This document shows positions 1-8,872 of a stretch of DNA of 64,000 nt, one piece after another. The notes below the pieces were generated by a model that searched no databases, was not told the origin of the DNA, and saw only the letters and a program-made list of their open reading frames with translations. Both the position numbers and the translations under genes were made by a program. The stretch is from positions 36,657 to 100,656 of the forward strand of contig NZ_JAJEQX010000012.1 of the NCBI RefSeq assembly GCF_020687545.1. Reading direction: 5' to 3'. Position 1 is the first letter of the stretch. The number at the start of each line of letters is the position of its first letter. This DNA comes from Ruminococcus turbiniformis. Its GTDB lineage: Bacteria; Bacillota; Clostridia; Lachnospirales; Lachnospiraceae.

Positions 1-116
1 TCGATTCGGTTTGGGATATTTCCCAGGAAAAACACACCTCCTTAAGAACCGGCGCATATCTGATCGCCGTGAAACGTGTCGTGGATGCCAAGAACATGAG
101 GGGGATCTGGCCATAA
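1..116 (+). CDS. C-terminal end of Glu/Leu/Phe/Val-type (glutamate) dehydrogenase, partial
   Basis: The third reading frame is open from the window edge and ends at TAA 114-116. The last residues include TSLRTGAYLIAVKRVVDA followed by a short MRGIWP tail. This resembles the C-terminal helix of NAD(P)-dependent glutamate dehydrogenases, for example the MRLAAYMVGVRKMAEA...RGW end of Bacillus RocG/GudB. Only about 37 residues are visible, so substrate and cofactor cannot be judged. The gene converges on the PEP-binding protein gene and the two share the strong hairpin at 183-226. Confidence 0.6.
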   Translation, partial: DSVWDISQEKHTSLRTGAYLIAVKRVVDAKNMRGIWP

Positions 117-182
117 AGTCAGAAAGCCGGAAACACGCCGGCTCTTAACCAGATTAGTTACTTTTTACTGACATTTCTCCAG

Positions 183-226
183 AAGAAGGGGATGCCGCAC
201 TTTCGCGCAGCATCCCCTTTCTTCTT
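183..226. terminator. Bidirectional intrinsic terminator
   Basis: AAGGGGATGC (186-195) pairs with GCATCCCCTT (210-219), with A-rich flank on the left and T-rich flank on the right. It lies between the convergent dehydrogenase and PEP-binding genes and can serve both. A weaker AGCCGG/CCGGCT hairpin sits just upstream at 125-143. Confidence 0.8.
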
Positions 227-2136
227 TATATTCTCCCTTCGTTATCCGCATGCTTTCGCCTGTTTTCTCCGTTCCCGGCAACGCAGACCGCGCGTCCGCT
301 TTTCGAATCAAGCATAAGACGCACATTTCCGTCCGAGAGATCATATACTTTGACAATCCGTCCGAGATCATACTCGTCGGGGAACATCTTCAGAAACATC
401 TCCGGAAAGTTTTTCAGAAGCCCCGGCTGATACAGCCTTGTTCTACGCCCCTCCTCGATAGCCCCGTAGTAGATATCCGCCTCCACCAGATCCTGGAACA
501 TATGGCTTCCGTATGAGAGTTCCGGCGAATACCCCGACCTGCTGTACTCTACTTCGCAGATCGCACAGAACCGGCTGATATCCGCGTACGACACAGGCAC
601 TCCCAGTTCCGGAGAACTCGTACCGATCCTTCCCGGAGCCAGAAGCATGATTTTCTTTTTCCCCGGTTCGTAATACCGGTTAATCTCGCCCACCATACGC
701 GCCACATCCGATTTTTCCGCATAAGGGCACTCATAATATTTCTGAGGATCGATCCAGACGATCATGTCAATCCGCTCTTCTTTCGATCTCTGCATCGATG
801 CATTTTTCACATCAAAAAGAATACGGTCATCCGCTCCTTCCGGGATCAGGACCGTTCTGGACGGTCCCGCATGGATCGGCCTGCACTGGAAGAGGTTGAT
901 CCTTATTTCCCCCTCCTCCGATATGTCCAGCGCAAACTCTATATCCACCGGGCTTCCATATCCTTTTTCCAACGCTTTGAGCATCTTTTTCATTCCGAAC
1001 ATGAACCCGCTCTTTTCTGCAATTCCTTCACAATCCGCAAAATACACCTTCCTGAACTGTCTCTGCTCCATCAGGCGGGTCTCCGCCTCTGTATCACGGC
1101 TCAGTATCAGATCCACGCAGTATTTAGGAAGCAGGGGCACAAGTTCCTGGACCGGGATTCTGCAAAGCTTTCCTGTGTCTTTTTCCAGCACATCCGCCAT
1201 ACGCTGAGAGAATCTGTGCCGCTCGGCAACAGTTGCATGCATTCTCGCCTCCGGCCGTTCAAGCCCGATCATTCTCGGATAGTCATCAGAACTCCTTTCA
1301 ACCGCTTTTGTCCCAAGCCCGGCTACTACGCGAAGCATCCCCGCGTCCGGATTCAGGGATTCCATCCATTTATAGGAATTGTACGAGCATCCCATCCCCG
1401 CAGCTACCGGGAAATAGTAATCTCCGTAAAATCTGCCTTCCACCCGCTGTACAAGAAGAGACATCTTCTCCTCCGTTCCCGCAAGGTGCCACTGCTTTCT
1501 GTACTCCACCGCAGACGGGTTCAGCGTGCTCACATAGATTCTTCGCACCGCATCTTCAAGCACTTTCAGGCTCTCCGCCCCATCTCCGCGCGCAACACAG
1601 AATATAGACTCATACTTACCGGAGAATGCATTCCCGAATCCGTCTTCCAGCATACTGCTTGATCGGACAATGAACGGGACATTTTTGTACTCGCTTGTAA
1701 TCCGGGCAAATCCCTCTTTTGTCTCTTCCGAAAACACTCCGTTTTCCAGCATTTCCACAAGCCGGTCGGGCTCTCTTTTCACGCCTGCGGCGTTTTCTTT
1801 CCACAGCTCCAGGCATCCGTTCTCTTTCAGATAAGTATAAAAAACATCTGTTCCTATGTAAAAGGAATCATGAGGAAGAAACGAGCCGGCAAAATCCGGC
1901 ATATCCTTCTCGACAATCTTTCTCCCCGCAAGCATACCGCACGCTTTTCCGCCGATCACGCCGCCTCCGATTCGCCGCCGGTACACTTCGAGAAAGTCTT
2001 CATCCTCAAAATAGTTCAGAATGAGCCTCTCCATATTTTCCTCTGTCGTCATCAGCTCATGGCAGAGCCATTTTCTCTCAGACTCATTCAGCTTTATCCC
2101 GGTCTCCAGTTTCTTTCGTATCTCTGCTTCCCGCAT
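226..2136 (-). CDS. Stand-alone PEP/pyruvate-binding (PPDK_N/PEP-synthase N-domain) protein
   Basis: The protein of about 636 aa carries the ATP-grasp-like nucleotide-binding module of PEP synthase and pyruvate phosphate dikinase. FIVRSSSMLEDGFGNAFSGK (about residues 155-175) matches the VRSSATAEDLPGASFAGQ-type motif, and PVDIEFALD...INLFQCRPIH (about 400-430) matches the module's conserved end. The phosphohistidine swivel domain and the PEP-binding barrel are absent, so it is not a complete PEP synthase or PPDK. The C-terminal 200 residues are unassigned. The start ATG at 2136 is preferred because GGGGGAG lies about 9 nt upstream; an earlier TTG at 2160 would place that site inside the gene. 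It is transcribed divergently from the SDR gene. The substrate is unknown. Confidence 0.75.
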   Translation of the reverse strand: MREAEIRKKLETGIKLNESERKWLCHELMTTEENMERLILNYFEDEDFLEVYRRRIGGGVIGGKACGMLAGRKIVEKDMPDFAGSFLPHDSFYIGTDVFYTYLKENGCLELWKENAAGVKREPDRLVEMLENGVFSEETKEGFARITSEYKNVPFIVRSSSMLEDGFGNAFSGKYESIFCVARGDGAESLKVLEDAVRRIYVSTLNPSAVEYRKQWHLAGTEEKMSLLVQRVEGRFYGDYYFPVAAGMGCSYNSYKWMESLNPDAGMLRVVAGLGTKAVERSSDDYPRMIGLERPEARMHATVAERHRFSQRMADVLEKDTGKLCRIPVQELVPLLPKYCVDLILSRDTEAETRLMEQRQFRKVYFADCEGIAEKSGFMFGMKKMLKALEKGYGSPVDIEFALDISEEGEIRINLFQCRPIHAGPSRTVLIPEGADDRILFDVKNASMQRSKEERIDMIVWIDPQKYYECPYAEKSDVARMVGEINRYYEPGKKKIMLLAPGRIGTSSPELGVPVSYADISRFCAICEVEYSRSGYSPELSYGSHMFQDLVEADIYYGAIEEGRRTRLYQPGLLKNFPEMFLKMFPDEYDLGRIVKVYDLSDGNVRLMLDSKSGRAVCVAGNGENRRKHADNEGRI

Positions 2137-2239
2137 CCGTTCTCTCCCCCTGTATTTCAATCTTCTGCTTCAGTTATGTTTTTGTTCCGTCTTTCCCCGC
2201 TTCATGCTATACTATTCCCGAGCAAAACAGAGAAAGGCG

Positions 2240-2995
2240 ATGAAATCCATGACAATAAAATCCATAAAGAAAAAATATGTTCTCATAACCGGCTCGTCCC
2301 GCGGCATCGGACGTGCCTGCGCTCTCGCTTTCGCCGGGCACGGATACCATGTGTTTCTGAACAGCAGAAATTCCCTTCCTCAGCTCCGTGAGACAGAAGA
2401 ACTCATCGCAGAGCTCGGCGGAACATGCACGCTGCTTCCCGGCGATGTAGGCGATCCGGACTGTGTTCGCTCCATGTTCGCGGAAATCGAGCCTTTCTGC
2501 GGCGGTCTTGACGTCCTTGTAAACAATGCGGGCATCGCCTCCTTCGGACTTCTCACCGACATGACAGACGGCCAGTGGAGAAGACTGATCGACACTAATC
2601 TCTCCTCCGCCTTCTACTGCTGCCGCGCTGCGATCCCGCATATGGTCTCGCAGAAACGCGGACGCATTATCAACATTTCCTCCATGTGGGGAACTGCCGG
2701 CGCCTCCTGCGAAGCCGCCTACTCCGCATCAAAAGCCGGTCTCCACGGCCTGACAAAGGCGCTCGCAAAAGAGCTGGCTCCGAGCAACATCCAGGTCAAT
2801 GCCGTCGCCTGCGGCGTCATCGACACCGAGATGAACGCGCGCCTTAACGCAGAGGAAAGAACCGCCCTGGAAGAGGAAATCCCCGCCGGAAGATACGGCA
2901 CCCCCGAAGAGGCCGCTCAGCTCGTACTCTCCCTTGCCGAAGGCCCCGGCTATCTCACCGGACAGATCATCGGCCTGGACGGCGGCATGATCTGA
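2240..2995 (+). CDS. SDR-family oxidoreductase (FabG-like)
   Basis: This 251-aa classical short-chain dehydrogenase has the dinucleotide-binding motif TGSSRGIGRA near the N terminus, NNAG in LDVLVNNAGIASFG, the catalytic Ser in INISSMWG, and YSASK as the Tyr-Lys pair. The end LTGQIIGLDGGMI is typical of FabG-type 3-oxoacyl-ACP reductases. A second, better placed fabG sits in the fatty-acid operon at 43.9-44.6 kb, so this copy may act on another carbonyl substrate. The start ATG 2240 follows GAGAAAGGCG; an in-frame ATG at 2249 is an alternative. It stands alone, with TATACT around 2211 as a plausible -10 box. Confidence 0.85.
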   Translation: MKSMTIKSIKKKYVLITGSSRGIGRACALAFAGHGYHVFLNSRNSLPQLRETEELIAELGGTCTLLPGDVGDPDCVRSMFAEIEPFCGGLDVLVNNAGIASFGLLTDMTDGQWRRLIDTNLSSAFYCCRAAIPHMVSQKRGRIINISSMWGTAGASCEAAYSASKAGLHGLTKALAKELAPSNIQVNAVACGVIDTEMNARLNAEERTALEEEIPAGRYGTPEEAAQLVLSLAEGPGYLTGQIIGLDGGMI

Positions 2996-3041
2996 CAGCA
3001 GAAAAGTTTAATCATACGCTCGTATTTGAGCAGACACTCGT

Positions 3042-4277
3042 TCATACTCTGCCGTATATATCCCGGGGCACATATGCCTTCACTGCGATTCCCTCCGGCA
3101 CATATTCCTCCGAGACAAGCTGCCCCTTGCTTCGGATCAGCTGGATCTTTCCCGCATCCGAAAACGGATAGAGACGTTCGATAAAAATCTGGTCCCTCCT
3201 CACAATCTCGAGGAGGGCCTTTTTCATTTCATCCAGGCCCGCTCCGGTCTTTGCGGACACCGGAATCGAATAGTCCGCCTGAAAATCCCGGTGGTTTACC
3301 GGGGCATCCAGAAGATCCTGTTTGTTAAACAGCGTGATAACCGGACTGCCCTCCGCTCCGAGTTCACGCAGCGTCTCATAGACGACATGCATCTGCTCAT
3401 CCATCTGCGGGTTGGAGGCATCCACCACATGAATGACAATATCCGCGTATTTCGCCTCCTCCAGCGTACTCTTAAACGCTTCCACAAGGTGATGCGGCAG
3501 CTTCCGGATAAATCCGACCGTGTCGCTCAGAAGAATCTCCTGTGTATTGTCCAGCATCAGAGAGCGGGTCGTCGTATCCAGTGTGGAGAACAGCATGGCG
3601 TCCTCCAGTATGCCCGCATCCGTAAGCGCATTTAAAAGACTGCTCTTTCCAGCCGACGTGTACCCGACCAGCGCGGCCACCTTAAGCCCGGACTGTCTTC
3701 GCTGTGCACGGATCAGCTCCCTGTGCCGCTCTACGTCTTTCAGCTCTCTTTTCAGTCTGCTGATCCTCTCGCGGATGAGCCGCCGGTCCATCTCCAGCTT
3801 CTTCTCCCCCGGCCCTCTCGTGCCGATACCGCCTCCCAGACGGGAGAGAGATTTTCCCAGTCCGGACAGGCGGGACGCGCGGTAGCGAAGCTGTGCCAGC
3901 TCCACCTGAATCTTTCCTTCTCCTGACACTGCCCTCGCTGCAAAAATGTCGAGAATCAGAAGCGTCCGGTCAATCACCTTGCAGGAGAGCTCCTCCTCCA
4001 GGTTTCCGATCTGGACGCTCGTAAGCTCATCGTCACATATAATTCCCGTGGCGTCCGTCTCCCATATGAGATCTTTCAGCTCCAGAAGTTTTCCCTTCCC
4101 AATATAGGTCGCCGGATGAGCGCTGTCCCTCGCCTGAATGATCCTGCCCGCCACTTCCGCACCCGCTGTCTTCGCCAGATCGGCAAGCTCGTCAAGCGAA
4201 CGGGAAGCCGCATCGGCATTCCCCGTATCCACTCCGACCAGAATCACTTTTTCCTCGATATGTTCCATCTCATACAT
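3042..4277 (-). CDS. hflX: GTPase HflX
   Basis: HflX is a ribosome-binding GTPase that splits stalled or hibernating 70S ribosomes. The protein of about 411 aa has the HflX N-domain (ARDSAHPATYIGKGKLLEL), the GGIGTRGPGEKKLE linker, and then a TRAFAC G domain with GYTSAGKSSL (G1), DTVGFIRKLP (G3) and NKQD (G4), and a short C-terminal domain. Length is normal for the family. ATG 4277 and GTG 4280 are both usable; GGGAG lies 6-9 nt upstream of either. The TPR lipoprotein gene precedes it on the same strand, with 41 nt between, so the two are probably co-transcribed. Confidence 0.95.
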   Translation of the reverse strand: MYEMEHIEEKVILVGVDTGNADAASRSLDELADLAKTAGAEVAGRIIQARDSAHPATYIGKGKLLELKDLIWETDATGIICDDELTSVQIGNLEEELSCKVIDRTLLILDIFAARAVSGEGKIQVELAQLRYRASRLSGLGKSLSRLGGGIGTRGPGEKKLEMDRRLIRERISRLKRELKDVERHRELIRAQRRQSGLKVAALVGYTSAGKSSLLNALTDAGILEDAMLFSTLDTTTRSLMLDNTQEILLSDTVGFIRKLPHHLVEAFKSTLEEAKYADIVIHVVDASNPQMDEQMHVVYETLRELGAEGSPVITLFNKQDLLDAPVNHRDFQADYSIPVSAKTGAGLDEMKKALLEIVRRDQIFIERLYPFSDAGKIQLIRSKGQLVSEEYVPEGIAVKAYVPRDIYGRV

Positions 4278-4321
4278 CACTGTTGTCTCCCTTTTCCGGA
4301 AAACCCGGCAGCGCAGACGCG

Positions 4322-4906
4322 CTACCGGGTCGCAAGAAATTCGGCTTCCTTCTGAGCCGCCTCATCATCCGGATAGTCTTCCAGATACTCTGTCACCTTC
4401 TGCCGGGCATTCTCCCAGTCCGCCTGCTGTTCATAGCAGACGATCTCATTGAACTTCATCTCACGGATCATATCCGCACAGGACTCTGCCTCTCCGTTCT
4501 CCTGATCTGACGGCTCCGTATCAGCCAGGGCAAGCCCGGCCTGTATATACTCCAGCGCCGTGGCATAATCGGAGCACTGCATGGCGCTGATTCCCGCAAG
4601 GTTGTAAAGCTGAACCGTCTGTTCGGCCCCGCCGTCAATAGCCTTTCCAAATGCCTCGAGAGCAGCCTCATAATCCCCCGTCTCATAGTAGGTCATGCCG
4701 AGTCCCCGGTACCCTTCCGCGGCCTCTTTTGCATCATCGCTTGATGCAGCCTGCTCAAACTGTGCGGCCGCTTCCTCATAATCTCCGTTCTCCAGTGCCT
4801 TTGCCCCCGCCTTATCCGGATTCGCACAGCCGCCGGTCAGCACCGCCGCCATCACACAGATCGCTCCCGCAGCGGCAAGTCTTTTCCTGATCTTCTCTTT
4901 TTTCAT
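4322..4906 (-). CDS. TPR-repeat lipoprotein
   Basis: The 194-aa protein has a lipoprotein signal peptide: a basic MKKEKIRKR start, an Ala-rich hydrophobic stretch and the lipobox LTGGC with Cys at about residue 27. After a short linker, tetratricopeptide-like repeats follow (LENGDYEEAAAQFEQAA, TYYETGDYEAALEAFGKA, SDYATALEYIQAGLALA). It should therefore be anchored on the outer face of the membrane and act as a protein-interaction scaffold; no enzyme domain is visible. It sits between the P-type ATPase and hflX on the same strand. The specific partner is unknown. Confidence 0.85.
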   Translation of the reverse strand: MKKEKIRKRLAAAGAICVMAAVLTGGCANPDKAGAKALENGDYEEAAAQFEQAASSDDAKEAAEGYRGLGMTYYETGDYEAALEAFGKAIDGGAEQTVQLYNLAGISAMQCSDYATALEYIQAGLALADTEPSDQENGEAESCADMIREMKFNEIVCYEQQADWENARQKVTEYLEDYPDDEAAQKEAEFLATR

Positions 4907-4962
4907 CTATATTACACTCCCTGCATTTTATCAAGCCCACATTCTTTTCCGGACTTGTCCCG

Positions 4963-6819
4963 CTATTCCGGATATTTCATCATCCAGAATGAATTTAATA
5001 TGTTGAGCACCAGAACTACCATGTCGGACATGATCGCATTCTGCATAGTCACAAGACCGAAAAAGGCCAGAACAATAAGAATCACTTTAATGCCTATGGC
5101 CATCACCATGTTCTGTTTCACAGACCGGAGCGTTCCGCGGGCAATCCTGACTCCGTTTATGATTTTTGACGGCTCATCTTTCGTCAGAATGACATCCGCC
5201 GCTTCAAGAGCCGCGTCCGCACCCAGGCCGCCCATGGCGATTCCGATATCTGCCCGGGCCAGAACCGGCGCGTCGTTGATCCCGTCGCCGACGAAAACAA
5301 CTTTCTCTCCCTCGGTCTGGCCTTCCCGGAACTCTTCCAGAAGTTCCACCTTATCCTCCGGCATCAGCTCCGAGTACACACTCTCAATTCCGAGGCCGGA
5401 CGCCACATTCTCCGCAGTCTCTTCGTTATCTCCTGTCAGCATAATCGTAGAGAAATGCCGTCTGTGGAGCCATTTGATCAGCCGTCCCGCGTCCTCGCGT
5501 ACCGCATCCGAGATCAGAAGGCATCCGGCATACTCACCGTCCACAGATACATACACTGCCGTTCCCACTTCATCAGACGGCTGGCAGAAGATTCCGGACC
5601 GGTTCATAAACCTGACATTTCCGACAGACACTTTCCTTCCGTCCACTTCGGCGGACAGCCCGTACCCCGGCATCTCTTCCACATTTCCCACCCGGCTTTT
5701 ATCCGGATTTTTCCCGTATGCTTCCTGAAGAGACAGAGCGATCGGGTGGGTCGAGTATGCCTCCGCGTGAACGGCAAACTCCAGAAGTTCATCTTCCGTC
5801 ATCCCCCGGGCGCTGATTTTCTGCACATGGAACACCCCTTCTGTCAGTGTCCCCGTCTTGTCAAAAACATATGTATCCGCCTGGGTCAGCCGCTCCAGCA
5901 CGCCTCCGCTCTTAATCAGGATTCCCTGCCTGGACGCCGCTCCGATTCCGCCTAAGAAAGCCAGCGGTATGGACACCATCAACCCGCAGGGGCAGGATGC
6001 CACAAGGAGGATCAGCCCCCGGTAAATCCACTCATCTCTCGCCTCCGATAGAATCATCGGAGGAAGAATCATCGTCAGAAGGGCAAACAGAATGACAATC
6101 GGCGTATAATACCTCGTAAACTTGTCCGCGAAACGGATATGCTCTGATTTTTTATCATCCGCATTCTCCACAAGACGCATGATTTTCTCCGCGGCCGAGT
6201 CATTGCACAGCTTTACAACCCGTGCCTCGAGCATACTGTTTAAGTTAATGCTGCCGCTGTACAGACGGTCGCCCGGCTTTACTGATTTCGGCTCTGCCTC
6301 TCCGGTAAGAGCTTTCGTATCTACGGTTCCCGTCCCCATGGTAACTACCACGTCCACGGGAATCCGCTCTCCAGGCTTGAGCACGATAATCTGTCTGAGT
6401 TTGAGCTCCTGCGGCGGCACAATCTTCTCCGTGTTTCCCACTTTCAGATTCGCGTATTCCGGACGGATATCGATAAAATCAGCGATGGACTTCTTCGTCC
6501 GGCTCAGAGACAGCTGCTCCACGAATTTACCGACCTGATAAAAGAGCATTGCCGCGACCGCCTCTTTATGACGGCCGATCGCAAATGCGCCCACTGTTGC
6601 GATGATGATAAGCAGATTCTCGTCTATAAACTGCCGCCGGAATACTTTTCTTATCTGCTCCCAGTATGTCCTCAGAGAAAGCGCCGCGTAGGCGATCAGA
6701 AACAGAATCGTCTCCGTCCCTTCCGGCCCCTGCAGCCTCGCGGAAACAAACCAGGCTGAAACGCCCAGAACTACTCCTGCCGCGATCTCAATCCCCTTTT
6801 TCTTAGCCTCTTCTGTCAT
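4963..6819 (-). CDS. Heavy-metal P1B-type ATPase (ZntA/CadA-like, no N-terminal metal-binding domain)
   Basis: This protein of about 618 aa exports metal ions across the membrane at the cost of ATP. Visible elements are TGEAEPKSVKPGD in the actuator domain, the intramembrane metal motif SCPCGL, the phosphorylation site DKTGTLTEG and the hinge GDGINDAPVLA. CPC plus overall similarity points to Zn/Cd/Co (P1B-2) substrates rather than copper, but this is inference. No N-terminal HMA domain (GxxCxxC) is present. ATG 6819 is chosen because AAAGGAAAAGAG lies just upstream; an earlier in-frame start at 6864 lacks a site. No metalloregulator is adjacent. Confidence 0.9.
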   Translation of the reverse strand: MTEEAKKKGIEIAAGVVLGVSAWFVSARLQGPEGTETILFLIAYAALSLRTYWEQIRKVFRRQFIDENLLIIIATVGAFAIGRHKEAVAAMLFYQVGKFVEQLSLSRTKKSIADFIDIRPEYANLKVGNTEKIVPPQELKLRQIIVLKPGERIPVDVVVTMGTGTVDTKALTGEAEPKSVKPGDRLYSGSINLNSMLEARVVKLCNDSAAEKIMRLVENADDKKSEHIRFADKFTRYYTPIVILFALLTMILPPMILSEARDEWIYRGLILLVASCPCGLMVSIPLAFLGGIGAASRQGILIKSGGVLERLTQADTYVFDKTGTLTEGVFHVQKISARGMTEDELLEFAVHAEAYSTHPIALSLQEAYGKNPDKSRVGNVEEMPGYGLSAEVDGRKVSVGNVRFMNRSGIFCQPSDEVGTAVYVSVDGEYAGCLLISDAVREDAGRLIKWLHRRHFSTIMLTGDNEETAENVASGLGIESVYSELMPEDKVELLEEFREGQTEGEKVVFVGDGINDAPVLARADIGIAMGGLGADAALEAADVILTKDEPSKIINGVRIARGTLRSVKQNMVMAIGIKVILIVLAFFGLVTMQNAIMSDMVVLVLNILNSFWMMKYPE

Positions 6820-6929
6820 TCTCTTTTCCTTTTTCTTTCCCCGCCGCTCCGCAAACGACAGCACCCGGAATTTTCACGGTCTTTTTCTCCGGAACCGGCG
6901 GCCTTTTTCCCTTCACATATTATAACGAA

Positions 6930-6962
6930 AAGAGGCAAAAGCATCAACATCTTTTGCCTCTT
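6930..6962 (-). terminator. Intrinsic terminator downstream of relQ
   Basis: AAGAGGCAAAAG (6930-6941) and CTTTTGCCTCTT (6951-6962) form a perfect 12-bp stem with a 9-nt loop. On the minus strand it is followed by TTCGTTAT, a modest U-run, and it ends the relQ transcript. Confidence 0.75.
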
Positions 6963-6995
6963 CCGCACGAATCTTAAGAATAATTTTCGGATTTA

Positions 6996-7706
6996 TCATC
7001 CGTTTTTCCCGAGCACATTTTCCAGCACGTCGTCCATTTTGTCTTTGTTCTCTTCCTGCAGAATACATTCCTGGATTGCCTCATTGAGCGAAAGCATCTT
7101 TTCGTCGAGTTCCGATACCATCTTGGCGCATTCCCGCAGATCTCTGCTTATATATTCCGGCGCATTTCCCTCAAACTTATAGTAAATCTTATGTTCCAGA
7201 CTCGCCCAGAAATCCATGGCAATTGTCCGGATCTGAATCTCCACTTTCGTGTCTACGACACTGTCGGACAGAAAGATAGGAACAGAGACAAGCATGTGAT
7301 AACTCTTGTAACCGCTCTCCTTTGGATTCTTTATGTAGTCTTTGATGGAAAGCACCTTGAGATCGGACTGGTTTCCGATCATTTCGGCCAGACGGTAGAT
7401 GTCCGATGTAAATGAACAGATCAGGCGTACACCTGCAATGTCATTGATATACCGGACCATATTTTCAATGGAAGTCTCGTATCCGTAGCGTTTCAGTTTC
7501 TTTACGATGCTCTCAGGCGTCTTGATCCTCGTCTTGATATGCTCAATCGGATTGTACTGATGTACATGCTGGAATTCATCATTTAAGATCTCCAGCTTTG
7601 TGCCCACCTCTTTCATGGCTGCATTATAGAGAAATATCACCGTTTTCCAGCTGTCGACATCCTCGTAGCTCTTAAGCGCAGCCTCTACCTGCTGTTCACT
7701 CTTCAT
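6996..7706 (-). CDS. relQ: Small alarmone synthetase RelQ (GTP pyrophosphokinase)
   Basis: The 236-aa protein transfers pyrophosphate from ATP to GDP/GTP to make (p)ppGpp. It is a single synthetase domain without hydrolase or TGS/ACT domains. Synthetase motifs include INDIAGVRLICSF, KNPKESGYKSYHML and KVEIQIRTIAMDFWASLEHK. Length (RelQ is usually about 210-240 aa) and the acidic Glu-rich C-terminal tail fit RelQ/YjbM rather than RelP. Its own promoter is visible upstream (7743-7771) and a terminator follows, so it is monocistronic. GGGGGATATCCGCG precedes the ATG. Confidence 0.9.
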   Translation of the reverse strand: MKSEQQVEAALKSYEDVDSWKTVIFLYNAAMKEVGTKLEILNDEFQHVHQYNPIEHIKTRIKTPESIVKKLKRYGYETSIENMVRYINDIAGVRLICSFTSDIYRLAEMIGNQSDLKVLSIKDYIKNPKESGYKSYHMLVSVPIFLSDSVVDTKVEIQIRTIAMDFWASLEHKIYYKFEGNAPEYISRDLRECAKMVSELDEKMLSLNEAIQECILQEENKDKMDDVLENVLGKNG

Positions 7707-7742
7707 CGCGGATATCCCCCATTAGTTATTTTATTGTTCTTT

Positions 7743-7771
7743 AGTATACCATATTTTGTGTTTCCTGTTAA
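7743..7771 (-). promoter_or_regulatory. Sigma-A-type promoter for relQ
   Basis: On the minus strand TTAACA (7771-7766) and TATACT (7748-7743) are separated by exactly 17 bp, about 37 bp upstream of the relQ start. Confidence 0.75.
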
Positions 7772-7828
7772 CCGAGTTCACTCTTTTTTTATGAGATTTT
7801 TATCTTTGCCGTTTTGCACCGCCACACT

Positions 7829-8872
7829 CTACAGCTCCAGCTTCATATCGCCCGGATGGATCCATCGTCTCTTTCGCATAAACTCTGAGATAAGCAGTGT
7901 CACAACCGCCGGAAGGATAAACTGAATTACAATAATCTTAATCAGGACAATAAGCCCCTGCTCTGTCTGGCTCATCACCTGCCATGTCATCAGCGGCCCC
8001 ACCAGTCCCGCGGTTCCCATGCCTGATCCGGTCGCATTGTTCGTCATGTGCAGCAGCATCGTTCCCACCGGCCCGAGAATCGCGCTGGATAGGATCGGCG
8101 GAATCCAGATCTGCGGATGCCTGACAATATTGGGCACCTGGAGCATGGATGTTCCGATTCCCTGGGCGAGAAAACCGCTCACACCGTTTTCACGGAAGCT
8201 GGCAACAGCAAATCCGATCATATTGCAGCAGCACCCTACCGTAGCAGCTCCGGCCGCAAGCCCCGACAGGTTGAGAATCACGCCAAGCGCAGCCGAACTG
8301 ATGGGCAGCGTCAGGATCATTCCCATCAATACAGATACAACAATTCCCATAACAAGAGGCTGCTGTTCTGTACCCCAGTTAATCAGAGAGCCGAGCCAGC
8401 TCATAAAGCCGGAGATCGGCGGACCGACAAACAGCCCTACTGCCGAACCCGCGCTAATGCACACAAGCGGCGTGAGGATAATATCAAGCTTTGTTTTTCC
8501 CGAGATCAGAACGCCGATCTCAATTGCAACATACGCCGCGACGAAAGCTCCAAGCGGTTCTCCCGGTCCCGACAGGACAATCCCGCTGTCCGAGAAGAGC
8601 GCCCCCGACCTCAGATCTCCCGCGAACGCACCGATCATTCCAACTACTGCCGCCGAGACGATCACCAGATGCCCCGCGTCAAGTTTTCTCGCGACTCCGG
8701 CACCGATGCCCGCTCCCGTGAGCGCCGCCGCCACTCTTCCGACCGCGTAGATCATGTCTCCCGTACTGCCGCCCACAAAAAGGCCGATCTGCTGAATGAT
8801 CGTCCCGATAATCAGTGTGGCAAACAGCCCCTGAGCCATACCGCCAAGCCCGTCGATAAACAGCCGCTTCAT
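7829..8872 (-). CDS. PfoR-like PTS EIIC-family membrane protein
   Basis: This hydrophobic protein of about 347 aa has many membrane segments rich in Gly/Ala. It matches the PTS_EIIC_2/PfoR type: GLGGMAQGLFATLIIGTI at the N terminus, GAGIGAGVARKL, then long IIC-like repeats and a conserved HMTNNATGSGMGTAGLVGP stretch. No EIIA or EIIB domain is attached and none is nearby, so sugar transport is unproven; Clostridium perfringens PfoR was first described as a regulator. The ATG at 8872 shares the ATGA overlap with the upstream gene, giving translational coupling. The last residues, MRKRRWIHPGDMKLEL, are cytosolic. Confidence 0.75.
   Translation of the reverse strand: MKRLFIDGLGGMAQGLFATLIIGTIIQQIGLFVGGSTGDMIYAVGRVAAALTGAGIGAGVARKLDAGHLVIVSAAVVGMIGAFAGDLRSGALFSDSGIVLSGPGEPLGAFVAAYVAIEIGVLISGKTKLDIILTPLVCISAGSAVGLFVGPPISGFMSWLGSLINWGTEQQPLVMGIVVSVLMGMILTLPISSAALGVILNLSGLAAGAATVGCCCNMIGFAVASFRENGVSGFLAQGIGTSMLQVPNIVRHPQIWIPPILSSAILGPVGTMLLHMTNNATGSGMGTAGLVGPLMTWQVMSQTEQGLIVLIKIIVIQFILPAVVTLLISEFMRKRRWIHPGDMKLEL

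Noticed and set aside
871..1662. Plus-strand open frame opposite the PEP-binding gene
   Set aside because: Antisense shadow; composition and lack of start signals argue against coding.
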